Source: Oscillospiraceae bacterium
GTDB lineage: Bacteria; Bacillota; Clostridia; Oscillospirales; Acutalibacteraceae
Length of the DNA stretch: 64,000 bases
Assembly: GCA_015065975.1 (NCBI GenBank)
Contig: SVPG01000010.1
Coordinates: 1 to 64,000 of the forward strand
Direction: 5' to 3'
Part shown: piece after piece, positions 18,801 through 24,231 of the stretch
How positions within the stretch are numbered: position 1 is the stretch's first letter
Layout: each line of letters begins with the position of its first letter
Program-made: the position numbers and the translations under genes
Notes under the pieces: model-generated
Database searches by the model: none
What the model was told of the DNA's origin: nothing
What the model saw: only the letters and a program-made list of their open reading frames with translations

Positions 18801-19242
18801 CGTACAGCGTGAGGAGATGAAGGATGAGGCTTATCAGAAGCTCAAGCTCAATCACCAGCCTCTCAAGGTAATCACTCACGGCGATCAGAAGTGGTATCTG
18901 TTCAAGGTTGTTACAACAGGTGCAGGCGGCACGGCGGTTTTCGACGGTCTCGTTGAAGACAACTACATTGTCCGCGAGCTGCAGGCTCCCGGCGGTTACA
19001 AGCTCTCAAAGGAGATCTACGAATTCGCACTTTCCGATGCAGGAAGCACCCTGATCGCCGAAAAGGATGTTGTAAACACTGCCGATTACGAACTGCCGAA
19101 GACAGGTACTTCCGATGCAGCCATGATGATGGTTATCGGCAATCTCATGATGCTGGCGGCAGCTTCGGTCATCCTGTTCAGAAAACATCTGCCGGAGTTT
19201 AAAAAGCTTCGGCCGCAGGTGAAGAAAAATGAACAGAGGTAA
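9838..19242 (+). CDS. giant LPKTG surface adhesin with CHHC and BspA-type repeats
   Basis: The protein has 3,134 residues from TTG 9838; ATG 9844 is also well placed after AAAGGAAAGG. Order: basic N-terminus with signal segment 25-53 (cleavage near VFA-AE); nine C-x(n)-H-x-H-x3-C units at 60-282; a linker of predicted beta structure; an introductory block WSFADGVLTITGTGAM; 17 BspA-type leucine-rich repeats at about 497-881; some 2,000 residues of probable beta-sandwich modules; a Cna-B-like domain at about 2962-3079 with the E-box RELQAPGGY; LPKTG at 3086-3090, a membrane span and a basic tail. It should be wall-anchored or placed at a pilus tip and act in adhesion. The sortase C gene overlaps its end by 14 bases. 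Confidence 0.9.
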   Translation: MKMGNRVAQLMERMRSEQMIKKRAMYTFVITLALIFLISANIAINVSAPPVFAAERTLICTQTEHAHTDACYTLVSCSDAERLGCRTALHNHGADCLDSSGNVICGKADYVIHTHNEYCYDAGGKLVCSLEGRCVVEHTHSSDCYSNGALVCTLPEVEEHIHTKSCYQTKEIAASTETVLTCTLPEAEPHKHADSCYEIKEGVSSSDTVLTCTLPETEGHKHSDSCYEKKEIAASTENVLVCKQPEVKKHEHSAGCVDSSAPTEKKVLVCTVSEHTHGSDCYELVSASDAAEEKVSASDVSQSDVPVQSEMSMLYSTLLMSAEPEPLAEEGDDDLVITVGTTKYTADAKATTTFTFTPEFTHDYKLSYRFANYSGSSCNIKDENGKSFASLGSSSSNHTFSTLSFEGGMTYTIAIGHAYSSPNELTVDVTVLDQNHHFENGECGCGLKESDLGGSCGEDITWSFADGVLTITGTGAMTNYSNGKAPWNNITSSIEKVVISDGITSVGSGSFYNCTALDSVDIPDSVTTIEDRAFYNCKSLAGIDIPETVTKIGNSAFYGCSSLESIDIPDGVTSLGSSVFANCSKLDNVVIPDGIKSLNGTFSSCSSLKNVVIPDSVTSIGNNTFSNCSSLTSIDIPDGVTSIGASAFYYCRALESIDIPDGVTSIGNSAFYYCDKLESIDIPDSVKSIGSSAFGYCKKLESVVIPDGVKTISNSVFADCSSLKDVHIPDSVTSIGSSAFSYCTKLESIDIPDGVTSIGSSAFYNCTVLKEVDIPDAVTSIGSSTFYNCKQLESVVIPDGVTTINSSTFSNCTSLESVVIPDSVTSIGYNAFYYCSSLKEADIPDGVTSIGSEAFNYCTSLESVDIPDSVKTIGYSAFNNDPNINTLYLPESLTSAGYNLIKGYDGAEVYVDSANLTSINKTAVSNNKKVEKVTIGDKVDNITISLVDFIENLPNLKEFDFVGENFFTLDKDMEIKGINTTLKAGDYFVDANGVLYRLDKENGTAALCYVPGDLTECTIIDKTAADEDGTVYAVTSVASNALKGADSLTSIDFAAPENIVLLPSGALANCPTLESVNGATTVADAYATFTNPAAIKAQQVFHNTGLEDGTTVVDGELSIFGNSTDLIPIVKVIPQKNNGSGSEEFADTYTYYTGEYAKVTVGISNANAGDYEVVRVYFAFDSDGGELSWPFGTQSFESDKGTKYDIKTVRSDIKNVYYIECPRLADGDTISAHINTLFPSPNTDGGKLRVWPVVLTESQLEEIGNGVVDTDKYNEIEWVTKPDDFKLTKSSLSYGSSGSCVASRNGETYIANLAYSIKLNRTGDTLLGMGKDHITSVEYTDIITLPEGLEWDEDVINAIRNGKVRTTTNSSTNYIYLLIDGQQKQFGYLSASNYSTTPITKLSLGLTDDGKVQIKWKVENNAADTTELNASTYSIYFNRGSSSGYTVNNSTYYPTYINCVDPKPDQKYTIHNEVDALQHFSYSEDQFDSAEIDRTFVVGKGYFGVFKSWSSRGSYWGSKIDYYVRVYNNSPYAYPGLAYANDPLADELYITPANIQKMFDEFLTHTDYLKEMSIKITTATLCGDTADVHTPGATITAADGTEHTLTQANSGVGTLYHGCEDPDPSEYDTDATLILTCTADGKQTLTYGDTVLDASDVLAALEAVGYVVTNEVRYEPIWVYADGYAIEPGTQHTFNIYSSCKDSFMLLNDDMPNRRQESYINAAANYASVWYDDGTGELIEKNNSVSSVRFDRDFYLGKSAIINGDTGITSVASGDVVEYTLHVDHYGGGSYEILPLTDHMQGAQVALVPAEGNEHLASKYGLTARNINGESVYAIDKVGTYNDVVIGGMIADSITVSEIDGGGLDTVIHWYLTDITASAKNKRVSYKALVDTQTTGVTGLTYSLTNETWLNDHQSHRLWSPVGTEGEIGGTGVAFDKYIVTEKGDTPENDVLDIYEPFREGEPTLYRLSLTSVGGEVTLGGDDIYDSLPQTYHDVFKWSKDNISLRYEPAQGSTFSFTGVDSSDATWYIDSTPPAWTGVGEHEDQQYIRWSSDMQLTFDGTVYIYVTLQLPDGDTWLDNAIKYRETRLENSFFVLEEKKTVYHDLASVAEAYLQKGVWDTGVESWSTSSQQSSPRRTTPDARQYFYNSTGMSAQVVSYYITLYNSGTTRLYLNTIQDSLPKGVIPWTMRSNLSWTYYTQTSYFKQWTSGNVKITDEEGKTLSPVWKNFNVAPAYNPVTNVMSFDLSGGNLRYDNYFGKYYLAPNEGVRLIVPCYVNSREYTEDYIENTVAMPYFDYLAAGVRVSDDNVELVNPSNAAGMALNDGDCELMDTDEANLLGMVGGHVGTQWLSSDVTLRRGQIVPGITKWIESLTTPGGSTVVNVETAGTDDTINWAVKLTDTGNADISVWRFTDVVNPDYGFTGDVKLVYKDIYTSKTINLFTIVRDKDNLDSITLNWKQNRSNNTYNETATITRGGEAVTLKDVHLYYGSVANFTRYAKSDVTVRMYVDENGNEVLAFDILNPDFVIPAGGDVTVKLSTKIFGTWANKVYYNNAYLTPLTQVYDDTRVSQGNHLLYGVGLDPTVRNSAQITAAYGYVTSSEKRIREIGNETNCASSKDEKNWIFLDEHQDTFRYTNIVNNITGKSLSKFIMIDNLPEVGDHATFAENEDRYSAFKVELLDNPDFEVSINLEGNKTVLTKDQYTIMFSDRTEFAEKDWDGTNDVGWYTSPKKSTRSFRLEIYDNTGLVIPDQSAIHVEYNGRIIMAADYTNDDVTTDPEEGTIAWNSFGYHYSVLGENISLEAAPLKVGVCIQYIPLISKSLVYPDGSEYPAEQDETFRFILYSGKEITSLKGKTEKEIANILKNNKRNVTVVDLTVEAGESKSDTLRLSDRKVMTYDTTAGQWVETDTKWSFVDGESFTVLELDDNTNMFNVQSIATSLAGSFTSEYNGQLLTDIAAVNVRESWTVRINKTDEAEGKALADATFAIYSPVQREEMKDEAYQKLKLNHQPLKVITHGDQKWYLFKVVTTGAGGTAVFDGLVEDNYIVRELQAPGGYKLSKEIYEFALSDAGSTLIAEKDVVNTADYELPKTGTSDAAMMMVIGNLMMLAAASVILFRKHLPEFKKLRPQVKKNEQR
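10015..10690 (+). repeat. CHHC motif repeats in the giant adhesin
   Basis: Nine units of the pattern Cys-x(3-8)-His-x-His-x3-Cys are seen, e.g. CTQTEHAHTDACY, CTLPEVEEHIHTKSCY, CTLPEAEPHKHADSCY and CTVSEHTHGSDCY. The three central units are nearly identical at DNA level and joined by KEIAAST-like spacers. Each unit could bind a metal ion through two Cys and two His. Similar units occur in other Clostridia surface proteins, but I know of no assigned role. Confidence 0.8.
11326..12480 (+). repeat. 17 tandem BspA-type leucine-rich repeats
   Basis: Units of 23 codons (one of 22) follow the consensus SLESIDIPDGVTSIGSSAFYNC, with Cys ending nearly every unit. The 69-base DNA period is strongly conserved (CCCGACGGCGTCACATC, then GGCAGCAGTGCTTTT), so slippage or recombination could change the copy number. 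The fold is LRR_5, common in gut bacterial adhesins. Confidence 0.9.
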
Positions 19243-20203
19243 ATTACTTACAGTCATTACGGTTATTGTGTTCGCCGTGGGAGCAGTTATCATGCTGCTC
19301 CCGCTGGCGGTACAGTTTGCGGGCACGGACGATTCGGCACGTGCCTCGGCGCACTATACCGAAAGCCTTACACGACTCGATGAGGCGAATTTCAAAGAAA
19401 TGCTCTCCGATGCGCACGATTACAACTATGCGCTGTCAAAGAGGGCTGTGAACTTTATCCTTCCCGACGATATCCGAGCGGAGTATGATTCTCTCCTCGA
19501 TCCGGGCGGCGAAGGCGTTATGGGGTATGTTGAGATACCCGATATCAACGTAACCCTTCCGATTTTCCACGGGACGGACGAGCAGTCGCTCAGTACCAGC
19601 ATCGGTCATCTCGAATGGACGTCGCTGCCCGTCGGCGGAAGAAGTACACACTGTGTTCTCTCGGGACATAACGGACTGCGCGGAGCTGCGCTTCTGCGCG
19701 ATCTGGAAAAGCTCGATAAGGGTGACATATTCTACATCAGGGTGCTCGACCAATTGCTGGCGTACGAAGTCGATCAGATAAAGGTCGTCGAACCCGATCA
19801 GGTGGAAGCACTGTTTATTGAGGAAAACAGGGATTACTGCACGCTCATGACGTGCACTCCCTACGGCTCGAATACACACCGACTGCTTGTGCGCGGACGC
19901 AGGATTGAGGTTCCGAAAGGTGCTCCGAGTATCCTCGTTACCGCCGATGCAACACAGGTCGAGGAGCATACGGTTGCGTTTCTGGTGGCTGTGCCCCTGC
20001 TCCTTGTGATAACGGTTGCCGCAGTTATACTTTATATGTCTATTGGTGAAGGAGATGGCAGCAATGAAAAAAAGCATTGTCAGATACATAGCGCTTCTGA
20101 TGCTGATGCTGACGGTCGCACTGAGTGCGGCGATGCCGATAAATGCAGCGGAGTATCTGGACATATCGAAGCCGGCGACGCTGACGGTTCAATTCCGTCC
20201 TGA
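19229..20203 (+). CDS. class C (pilus-type) sortase
   Basis: The protein has 324 residues in the literal frame. It has an N-terminal membrane segment (8-30), a lid region with the DP motif (DSLLDPGGEGVMGYVEIP), catalytic His147 (SGHNG), Cys209 (TLMTCTPYG) and the Arg of HRLLVRGRR, then a second membrane span near 252-272 and an acidic tail. This is the layout of class C sortases, which polymerise pilin subunits through isopeptide bonds. It overlaps the adhesin stop by 14 bases. After the second span the frame runs 140 bases into the pilin gene; those last 50 residues (rich in Asp, Gly, Ser) are likely an accident of a lost stop rather than a domain. Confidence 0.9.
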   Translation: MNRGKLLTVITVIVFAVGAVIMLLPLAVQFAGTDDSARASAHYTESLTRLDEANFKEMLSDAHDYNYALSKRAVNFILPDDIRAEYDSLLDPGGEGVMGYVEIPDINVTLPIFHGTDEQSLSTSIGHLEWTSLPVGGRSTHCVLSGHNGLRGAALLRDLEKLDKGDIFYIRVLDQLLAYEVDQIKVVEPDQVEALFIEENRDYCTLMTCTPYGSNTHRLLVRGRRIEVPKGAPSILVTADATQVEEHTVAFLVAVPLLLVITVAAVILYMSIGEGDGSNEKKHCQIHSASDADADGRTECGDADKCSGVSGHIEAGDADGSIPS

Positions 20204-20972
20204 GGATATATCCGCCGCTGATGTAAAGTTCGAGCTGTTCAAGGTTGCCGACGTGAACGAATACGCTGAGCTTACACTCACAAAAAAGTTCGAAAACATT
20301 CCCGTCGACCTTTCCTCACCCGACAGCGGCATCTGGGCTTCTGCCGTTGAAGAGGCGGAAACCTGTGTTTCGGCAAACTCTCTCAAGGCTGATTACAGCG
20401 CCGTTACAGACAAGGACGGAAATGTCGTGTTCGGCAAAGTTTCGGCAGGCCTGTATCTTCTCAGAGGCGAGAGCTTTATCAAAGATCACGACGTCTACAA
20501 GCCGCAGTCCTATCTCATCATGCTTCCGAATCGCGCCGATGACGGCTCGTGGGATCATGATGTGACGTCAATACCCAAGTTCGATAAGAGCGATGAGCTC
20601 GTCGACCTGAAGGTTACAAAGAAATGGATCGGCGGAAGACTTTCCAGCCGTCCGACAGAGATCACGGTAATGCTCTTCTGCAATGACGCCGAATACGAGT
20701 CGGTGATCCTCAATGCCGACAATAACTGGCAGCACACCTGGCCGCAGCTCAATGCGAAGAATAACTGGACGGTTTCGGAGACATCTGTTGAGGGTTATAC
20801 CACAACGATCGAAAACGACGGTTACAGCTATATCATCACAAACAAGTCCACCACGGGCGGACTTCCCCAGACAGGTATGATATGGTGGCACATTCCGCTC
20901 ATCGCGGCAGTGGGCATCGGATTCTGCTTCGCAGGTCTGCTGCTTATGAAAAAGAATAAGAAGTCTGCATAA
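20064..20972 (+). CDS. LPQTG backbone-pilin-like protein
   Basis: The protein has 302 residues. A signal peptide covers 1-28 (cleavage near INA-AEY). The first Cna-B-like domain ends in the motif WDHDVTSIPK, which matches the W-x3-V-x-V-Y-P-K pilin motif; Lys172 would be the isopeptide donor. A second Cna-B domain (180-262) carries the E-box WTVSETSVEGY. LPQTG is at 267-271, followed by a membrane span and KKNKK tail. Class C sortases link such Lys and LPxTG groups into a fibre. I chose ATG 20064, 9 bases after GGAG; ATG 20055 is less likely. Operon with the sortase; ended by the hairpin at 20967-21017. Confidence 0.85.
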   Translation: MKKSIVRYIALLMLMLTVALSAAMPINAAEYLDISKPATLTVQFRPEDISAADVKFELFKVADVNEYAELTLTKKFENIPVDLSSPDSGIWASAVEEAETCVSANSLKADYSAVTDKDGNVVFGKVSAGLYLLRGESFIKDHDVYKPQSYLIMLPNRADDGSWDHDVTSIPKFDKSDELVDLKVTKKWIGGRLSSRPTEITVMLFCNDAEYESVILNADNNWQHTWPQLNAKNNWTVSETSVEGYTTTIENDGYSYIITNKSTTGGLPQTGMIWWHIPLIAAVGIGFCFAGLLLMKKNKKSA

Positions 20973-21017
20973 AAAGAGGCACCGAAGTCCATCTGACTTC
21001 GGTGCCTCTTTTTATGC
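20967..21017. terminator. GGCACCGA-type bidirectional hairpin, copy 3
   Basis: The 23-base arms 20967-20989 and 20995-21017 are perfectly complementary (core AGAGGCACCGAAGTC) around a 5-base loop. It closes the surface-protein locus and overlaps the pilin stop codon. It differs from copies 1 and 2 by AGAGG versus AGCGG, compensated on both arms. Confidence 0.9.
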
Positions 21018-21068
21018 TTGACAAACTTCCTCTACAAATGTAGAATAATAGTAATTACTACAAATGTA
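21018..21068 (+). promoter_or_regulatory. blaI promoter with two BlaI-type operators
   Basis: TTGACA (21018-21023), 17 bases, TAGAAT (21041-21046) form the promoter. Two copies of TACAAATGTA (21033-21042 and 21059-21068), matching the BlaI/MecI consensus TACAnnTGTA, lie over the -10 box and just after the transcription start. Their centres are 26 bases apart. Binding of the regulator would block its own operon. Confidence 0.9.
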
Positions 21069-21082
21069 GAGGAATTGATTAA

Positions 21083-21460
21083 ATGAGCATATCACTGAGG
21101 AAATTGCCCGATACCGAGCTTGAGGTCATGCAGGCGATGTGGCAATGCGAGTGTCCTGCCTCCCGTGCGGACATTGAAAAGATAATCAAAGATACACACC
21201 CGATGGCGATGACCACGCTGCTGACCCTGCTAACCCGACTTTCGGAAAAAGGCTTTGTCAGGATAGAAAAGGTCGGACGTGCATCGAGGTATTATCCTCT
21301 TGTCACCCGTGAGGAATATCTTGCCGCCCGGAGCAGCAATTTTATAAACAAGCTGTGCGGCGGCAGTATGTCGACCTTTGCGAATGCCCTGTGTGACAGC
21401 GGACTGAGCAAAGAGGATATCGACGAGCTTCGCGATCTTCTCGAAAGGAGGAAGCTGTGA
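21083..21460 (+). CDS. BlaI/MecI/CopY-family repressor
   Basis: The protein has 125 residues: a winged helix (LPDTELEVMQAMW, then MAMTTLLTLLTRLSEKGFV, RIEKVGRASRYYPLV) and a C-terminal dimerisation helix (SKEDIDELRDLL). This family binds TACAnnTGTA sites, two of which are present in its promoter. In the usual system the partner protease cleaves the repressor when a signal such as a beta-lactam arrives. The gene is followed directly by a BlaR-like protease (stop and start codons overlap). No beta-lactamase or penicillin-binding protein gene lies nearby, so the regulated output may be elsewhere. Confidence 0.9.
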   Translation: MSISLRKLPDTELEVMQAMWQCECPASRADIEKIIKDTHPMAMTTLLTLLTRLSEKGFVRIEKVGRASRYYPLVTREEYLAARSSNFINKLCGGSMSTFANALCDSGLSKEDIDELRDLLERRKL

Positions 21461-22908
21461 TGACCGATGTTGTGAGACTTGTTTTTTCGCTGTTTCTTGG
21501 AGTTATGGTATCGGTAATGATCCTGCTAAGGAGAAAAAATGAAGAATCGTGCGAGATTAACGGACGCAGATATCAGCCTTTTATGTGGGGAGCATTTCTG
21601 CCGCTGATGATGCTTGTTATGCCTGTGATGTATCTGTTTCTGGGCGGATTCAGAAAGGCGGCGCATTGGACTGTATCAGTCGCTTTCGGTATGCTTGTGC
21701 ATATAAGCGTTTACTTTCTGATTCTTCTGATTGCAATGCCGCTTCTTCGCAGATTTATCAGCTCGCGGGTCTGTGCTATGCTGTGGATAATACCGAACTG
21801 CCTTTATCTGACGCAGTACGGGGCAATGGAGGTTTCAGAGCCGAAGCTGGTGGTGCGCACATCGAAAGAGATTCTGATCTTTGCCGCGGTTATATGGATA
21901 ACGGGTTTTGTCTGTGTGCTTGCCCTTAAAATTGCCGAGCATTGCAGATATCGCCGTCGGATACTTGAGGACGCGACCGAGATTACCGATCAGCGAATTG
22001 TTAAAATATGGGAAAGTCAGCTTTACCATACATATGAAAAGGAACCGCCTTATATACTGGTCGTTTCGCCGAACGTGACATCTCCGCTTTCGGTAGGCTT
22101 TTTCAGACGAAGCATAAGAGTTGTACTTCCTCAGAGAGAATACAGCGACGAAGAGCTGTCGATGATATTGCGTCACGAGATAGTCCATCTCAGCCGCGAG
22201 GACAGTTTGAATAAATTCTTTCTGATATTCTGCGCCGCACTGTGCTGGTTCAATCCTTTGGTGTGGACGGCGGTGAAGAAAAGTTCTGAGGATATCGAAC
22301 TGAGTTGTGACGAAACTGTATTACTTGAAGCAAACGAAAACGAGAAATACAAATATGCAGATATCCTCCTGAAAACCGCCGACAGTTCGAAGGGTTTTAC
22401 AACCTGCCTTTCGGCTTCAGCGCGGTCTCTGCGGTACAGACTCAGATCGGTGACCGGTTCCCGAAAGAAGTGTACCGGAGCGATTATTGCAGGAGTTGTC
22501 TGTGCTGCTTTGGTTATGAGCTACGGATATATCACCGTTGCGTACGGTGATACCACGGGCAGGGAGATAATATACCGCTCGGAGGATATTAGCGAATATC
22601 ATACGCATTACATCGAATCTGCAAACGGGGGATATTATGACGTTGACCAGATGGCTCTCAATGAATATCTGTCGGGTCTTGAGATGATGAGTGTCTGCGG
22701 CCGATATTCGTTTGATGACAGTGATCCTCGATATATTATGAGTATGGCTTCGGCAAATGACAGCTTCCGACTGCTGTTTTTTGAAAATTATGTCAGTATA
22801 GAACCACGCAAAGACGTGCGCGGCGGAGTCTATTATCTGCCGCAGGGAGCCGATTGGGATTATATCGACTCGCTGATGTACGACACGCCGTCGTGGCTGC
22901 AAAACTGA
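21460..22908 (+). CDS. BlaR1/MecR1-like M56 membrane metalloprotease
   Basis: The protein has 482 residues. Four hydrophobic segments in the first 160 residues and a cytoplasmic zinc protease loop between spans: LRHEIVHLSRED with His239, Glu240, His243, and the distal ligand box ELSCDE. A further span lies near 345-365. The remaining 115 residues outside the membrane are not a penicillin-binding domain: I see no SxxK or KTG motif. So it should sense something other than a beta-lactam through this short C-terminal region. ATG 21460 is preferred over GTG 21457 because AGGAGG is 7 bases upstream. Co-transcribed with the repressor. Confidence 0.85.
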   Translation: MTDVVRLVFSLFLGVMVSVMILLRRKNEESCEINGRRYQPFMWGAFLPLMMLVMPVMYLFLGGFRKAAHWTVSVAFGMLVHISVYFLILLIAMPLLRRFISSRVCAMLWIIPNCLYLTQYGAMEVSEPKLVVRTSKEILIFAAVIWITGFVCVLALKIAEHCRYRRRILEDATEITDQRIVKIWESQLYHTYEKEPPYILVVSPNVTSPLSVGFFRRSIRVVLPQREYSDEELSMILRHEIVHLSREDSLNKFFLIFCAALCWFNPLVWTAVKKSSEDIELSCDETVLLEANENEKYKYADILLKTADSSKGFTTCLSASARSLRYRLRSVTGSRKKCTGAIIAGVVCAALVMSYGYITVAYGDTTGREIIYRSEDISEYHTHYIESANGGYYDVDQMALNEYLSGLEMMSVCGRYSFDDSDPRYIMSMASANDSFRLLFFENYVSIEPRKDVRGGVYYLPQGADWDYIDSLMYDTPSWLQN

Positions 22909-22915
22909 ATAGTCA

Positions 22916-22954
22916 AAAAAGTCCTGCAAGTACGAACGGACCGCAGGACTTTTT
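22916..22954 (+). terminator. terminator of the BlaI/BlaR operon
   Basis: The arms AAAAAGTCCTGC (22916-22927) and GCAGGACTTTTT (22943-22954) are perfect, with a 15-base loop and T-rich tail. Confidence 0.85.
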
Positions 22955-22997
22955 GTTGTATGACGGACTTTTGTGTGGTATCATATAGTCAAACGAA

Positions 22998-23255
22998 GTG
23001 CATGAAAGAAGGGGCGGTGAGTATGAAAAGTGGATAAGACTTGATGCGCGCGGAAACAAAGAGGGAGTAAATGCTCGGTTTTCGATCGACAGGGAACAGC
23101 TTGCGTTCACGGTCCGTCCCGAAATGGGGGAAGAGGACGGTTTTACGGTTTATCCTGCGCCCGACAGAAAGATACTGGAAAAGCTGAGAAGGAACAGAAC
23201 AAGGACCGAGCTCTGGGACGATCTTCCGATCGAGCTTGAGTACAATATGCAATGA
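22998..23255 (+). CDS. small hypothetical protein
   Basis: The frame from GTG 22998 encodes 85 charged residues (YEKWIRLDARGNKEGVNARF, then EDGFTVYPAPDRKILEKL and IELEYNM). No domain is recognised. Composition and codon use look like a real protein, and a GNAT gene follows 13 bases after the stop, so an operon is likely. The start is doubtful: there is no good ribosome binding site before GTG 22998, while GGGGCGGTGAGT leads to an ATG in another frame that stops after a few codons. A small indel near the start is possible. Confidence 0.45.
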   Translation: MHERRGGEYEKWIRLDARGNKEGVNARFSIDREQLAFTVRPEMGEEDGFTVYPAPDRKILEKLRRNRTRTELWDDLPIELEYNMQ

Positions 23256-23268
23256 AAAAGGTGCTGCT

Positions 23269-23730
23269 ATGAAATTGATCAGAGCGAATGTCAGTGATTG
23301 TGACAAGCTGTGGAGAATGCAGACTCAGGCCTTTGCGGAGCTTCTGGAAAAGTATCGTGACTATGAGACAAATCCGGCAAATGAGGCAAAGGAAAGAATA
23401 GAAGAAAGGCTGCTGCAGGAGTTCACGTATTTCTATTTCATTTTTGATGCAGACAATTTGGTTGGAGCCATCAGGATCGTTGATAAAAAGGATGGGAGCA
23501 GAAAATGCGTATCGCCCGTTTTTATCATGAAAGAATTTCGCAATAAGGGACTTGCGCAGAAGGCTTTTGAGCAGGTCGAAAAGCTTCACGGAGCTGACGG
23601 TTGGGAGCTTGCAACGATTGTGCAGGAGAAAGGAAACTGCCATCTGTACGAAAAGCTCGGGTATAGAAGAACGGGCGAGACAAGGAAGATAAACGACAGA
23701 ATGGATATCGTTTATTACGAAAAGGATTAG
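23269..23730 (+). CDS. GNAT-family N-acetyltransferase
   Basis: The protein has 153 residues. The GNAT fold is seen in order: MKLIRANVSDCDKLW at the N-terminus, YFYFIFDADNLVGAIRIV (strand 3-4 region), VSPVFIMKEFRNKGLAQKAF holding the acetyl-CoA pyrophosphate loop (usually Q/R-x-x-G-x-G/A; here RNKGLA), and CHLYEKLGYRRTGE near the C-terminus. It acetylates an unknown amine in the cytoplasm. ATG 23269 follows AAAAGGTG. It is between a small hypothetical protein and another short gene 6 bases downstream. Confidence 0.9.
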   Translation: MKLIRANVSDCDKLWRMQTQAFAELLEKYRDYETNPANEAKERIEERLLQEFTYFYFIFDADNLVGAIRIVDKKDGSRKCVSPVFIMKEFRNKGLAQKAFEQVEKLHGADGWELATIVQEKGNCHLYEKLGYRRTGETRKINDRMDIVYYEKD

Positions 23731-23736
23731 CGGTTT

Positions 23737-24051
23737 ATGGAAATAAAAAATGTTTGGTTCGAATTTGAAGAATGGCAGGACGGCTATGACGAGGACGATG
23801 AGAACGCCGATGTGCGTTTTGAATTAAGTGACGGAACAAAATGGTGTGCTCAGTTTGTTACATATCGCAATCTGATAAGCCTTTCAGAGAAAAATCAGGA
23901 GACGGGCGAATGTCTGTGCGGGAAGTATTTTTATGCCGATAAACCGATTTTTGTTTCCAAAATGAGCAGGGAGCTCATAATCTCGGTTATTGACGACATT
24001 GTCAGACATGAATCCGACCTGACTTGCGTTTTCACAAGGATAGAAGATTGA
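23737..24051 (+). CDS. conserved hypothetical acidic protein
   Basis: The protein has 104 residues with an acidic N-terminal stretch (GYDEDDENADVRFEL) and the block GTKWCAQFVTYRNL, then CLCGKYFYADKPIFV. I have seen related short proteins in Firmicutes, some among immunity-like or orphan proteins, but cannot name a function. It begins 6 bases after the GNAT stop, so it is in the same operon. Confidence 0.65.
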   Translation: MEIKNVWFEFEEWQDGYDEDDENADVRFELSDGTKWCAQFVTYRNLISLSEKNQETGECLCGKYFYADKPIFVSKMSRELIISVIDDIVRHESDLTCVFTRIED

Positions 24052-24073
24052 CGTTGAATCTGGAGCTGATAAT

Positions 24074-24142
24074 ATGAGTTTTGAAAAGGAATCAATCGAC
24101 AAACTGTCCGAGGTATCTTACGGTATCGACTGTTGTCAATAG
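24074..24142 (+). CDS. possible 22-residue peptide or gene remnant
   Basis: ATG 24074 is 9 bases after GGAG and encodes MSFEKESIDKLSEVSYGID then CCQ and a stop at 24140-24142. It may be the first codons of a lost gene rather than a working peptide. No downstream homologous piece is visible. Confidence 0.25.
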   Translation: MSFEKESIDKLSEVSYGIDCCQ

Positions 24143-24231
24143 TATAAAGAGTTTTGTCTGTTGAACAAAATTCATTGATATATTTAAGATGGCGTGATAG
24201 AATGATAAAAAAACAAACTGGAGAAAAGGTT

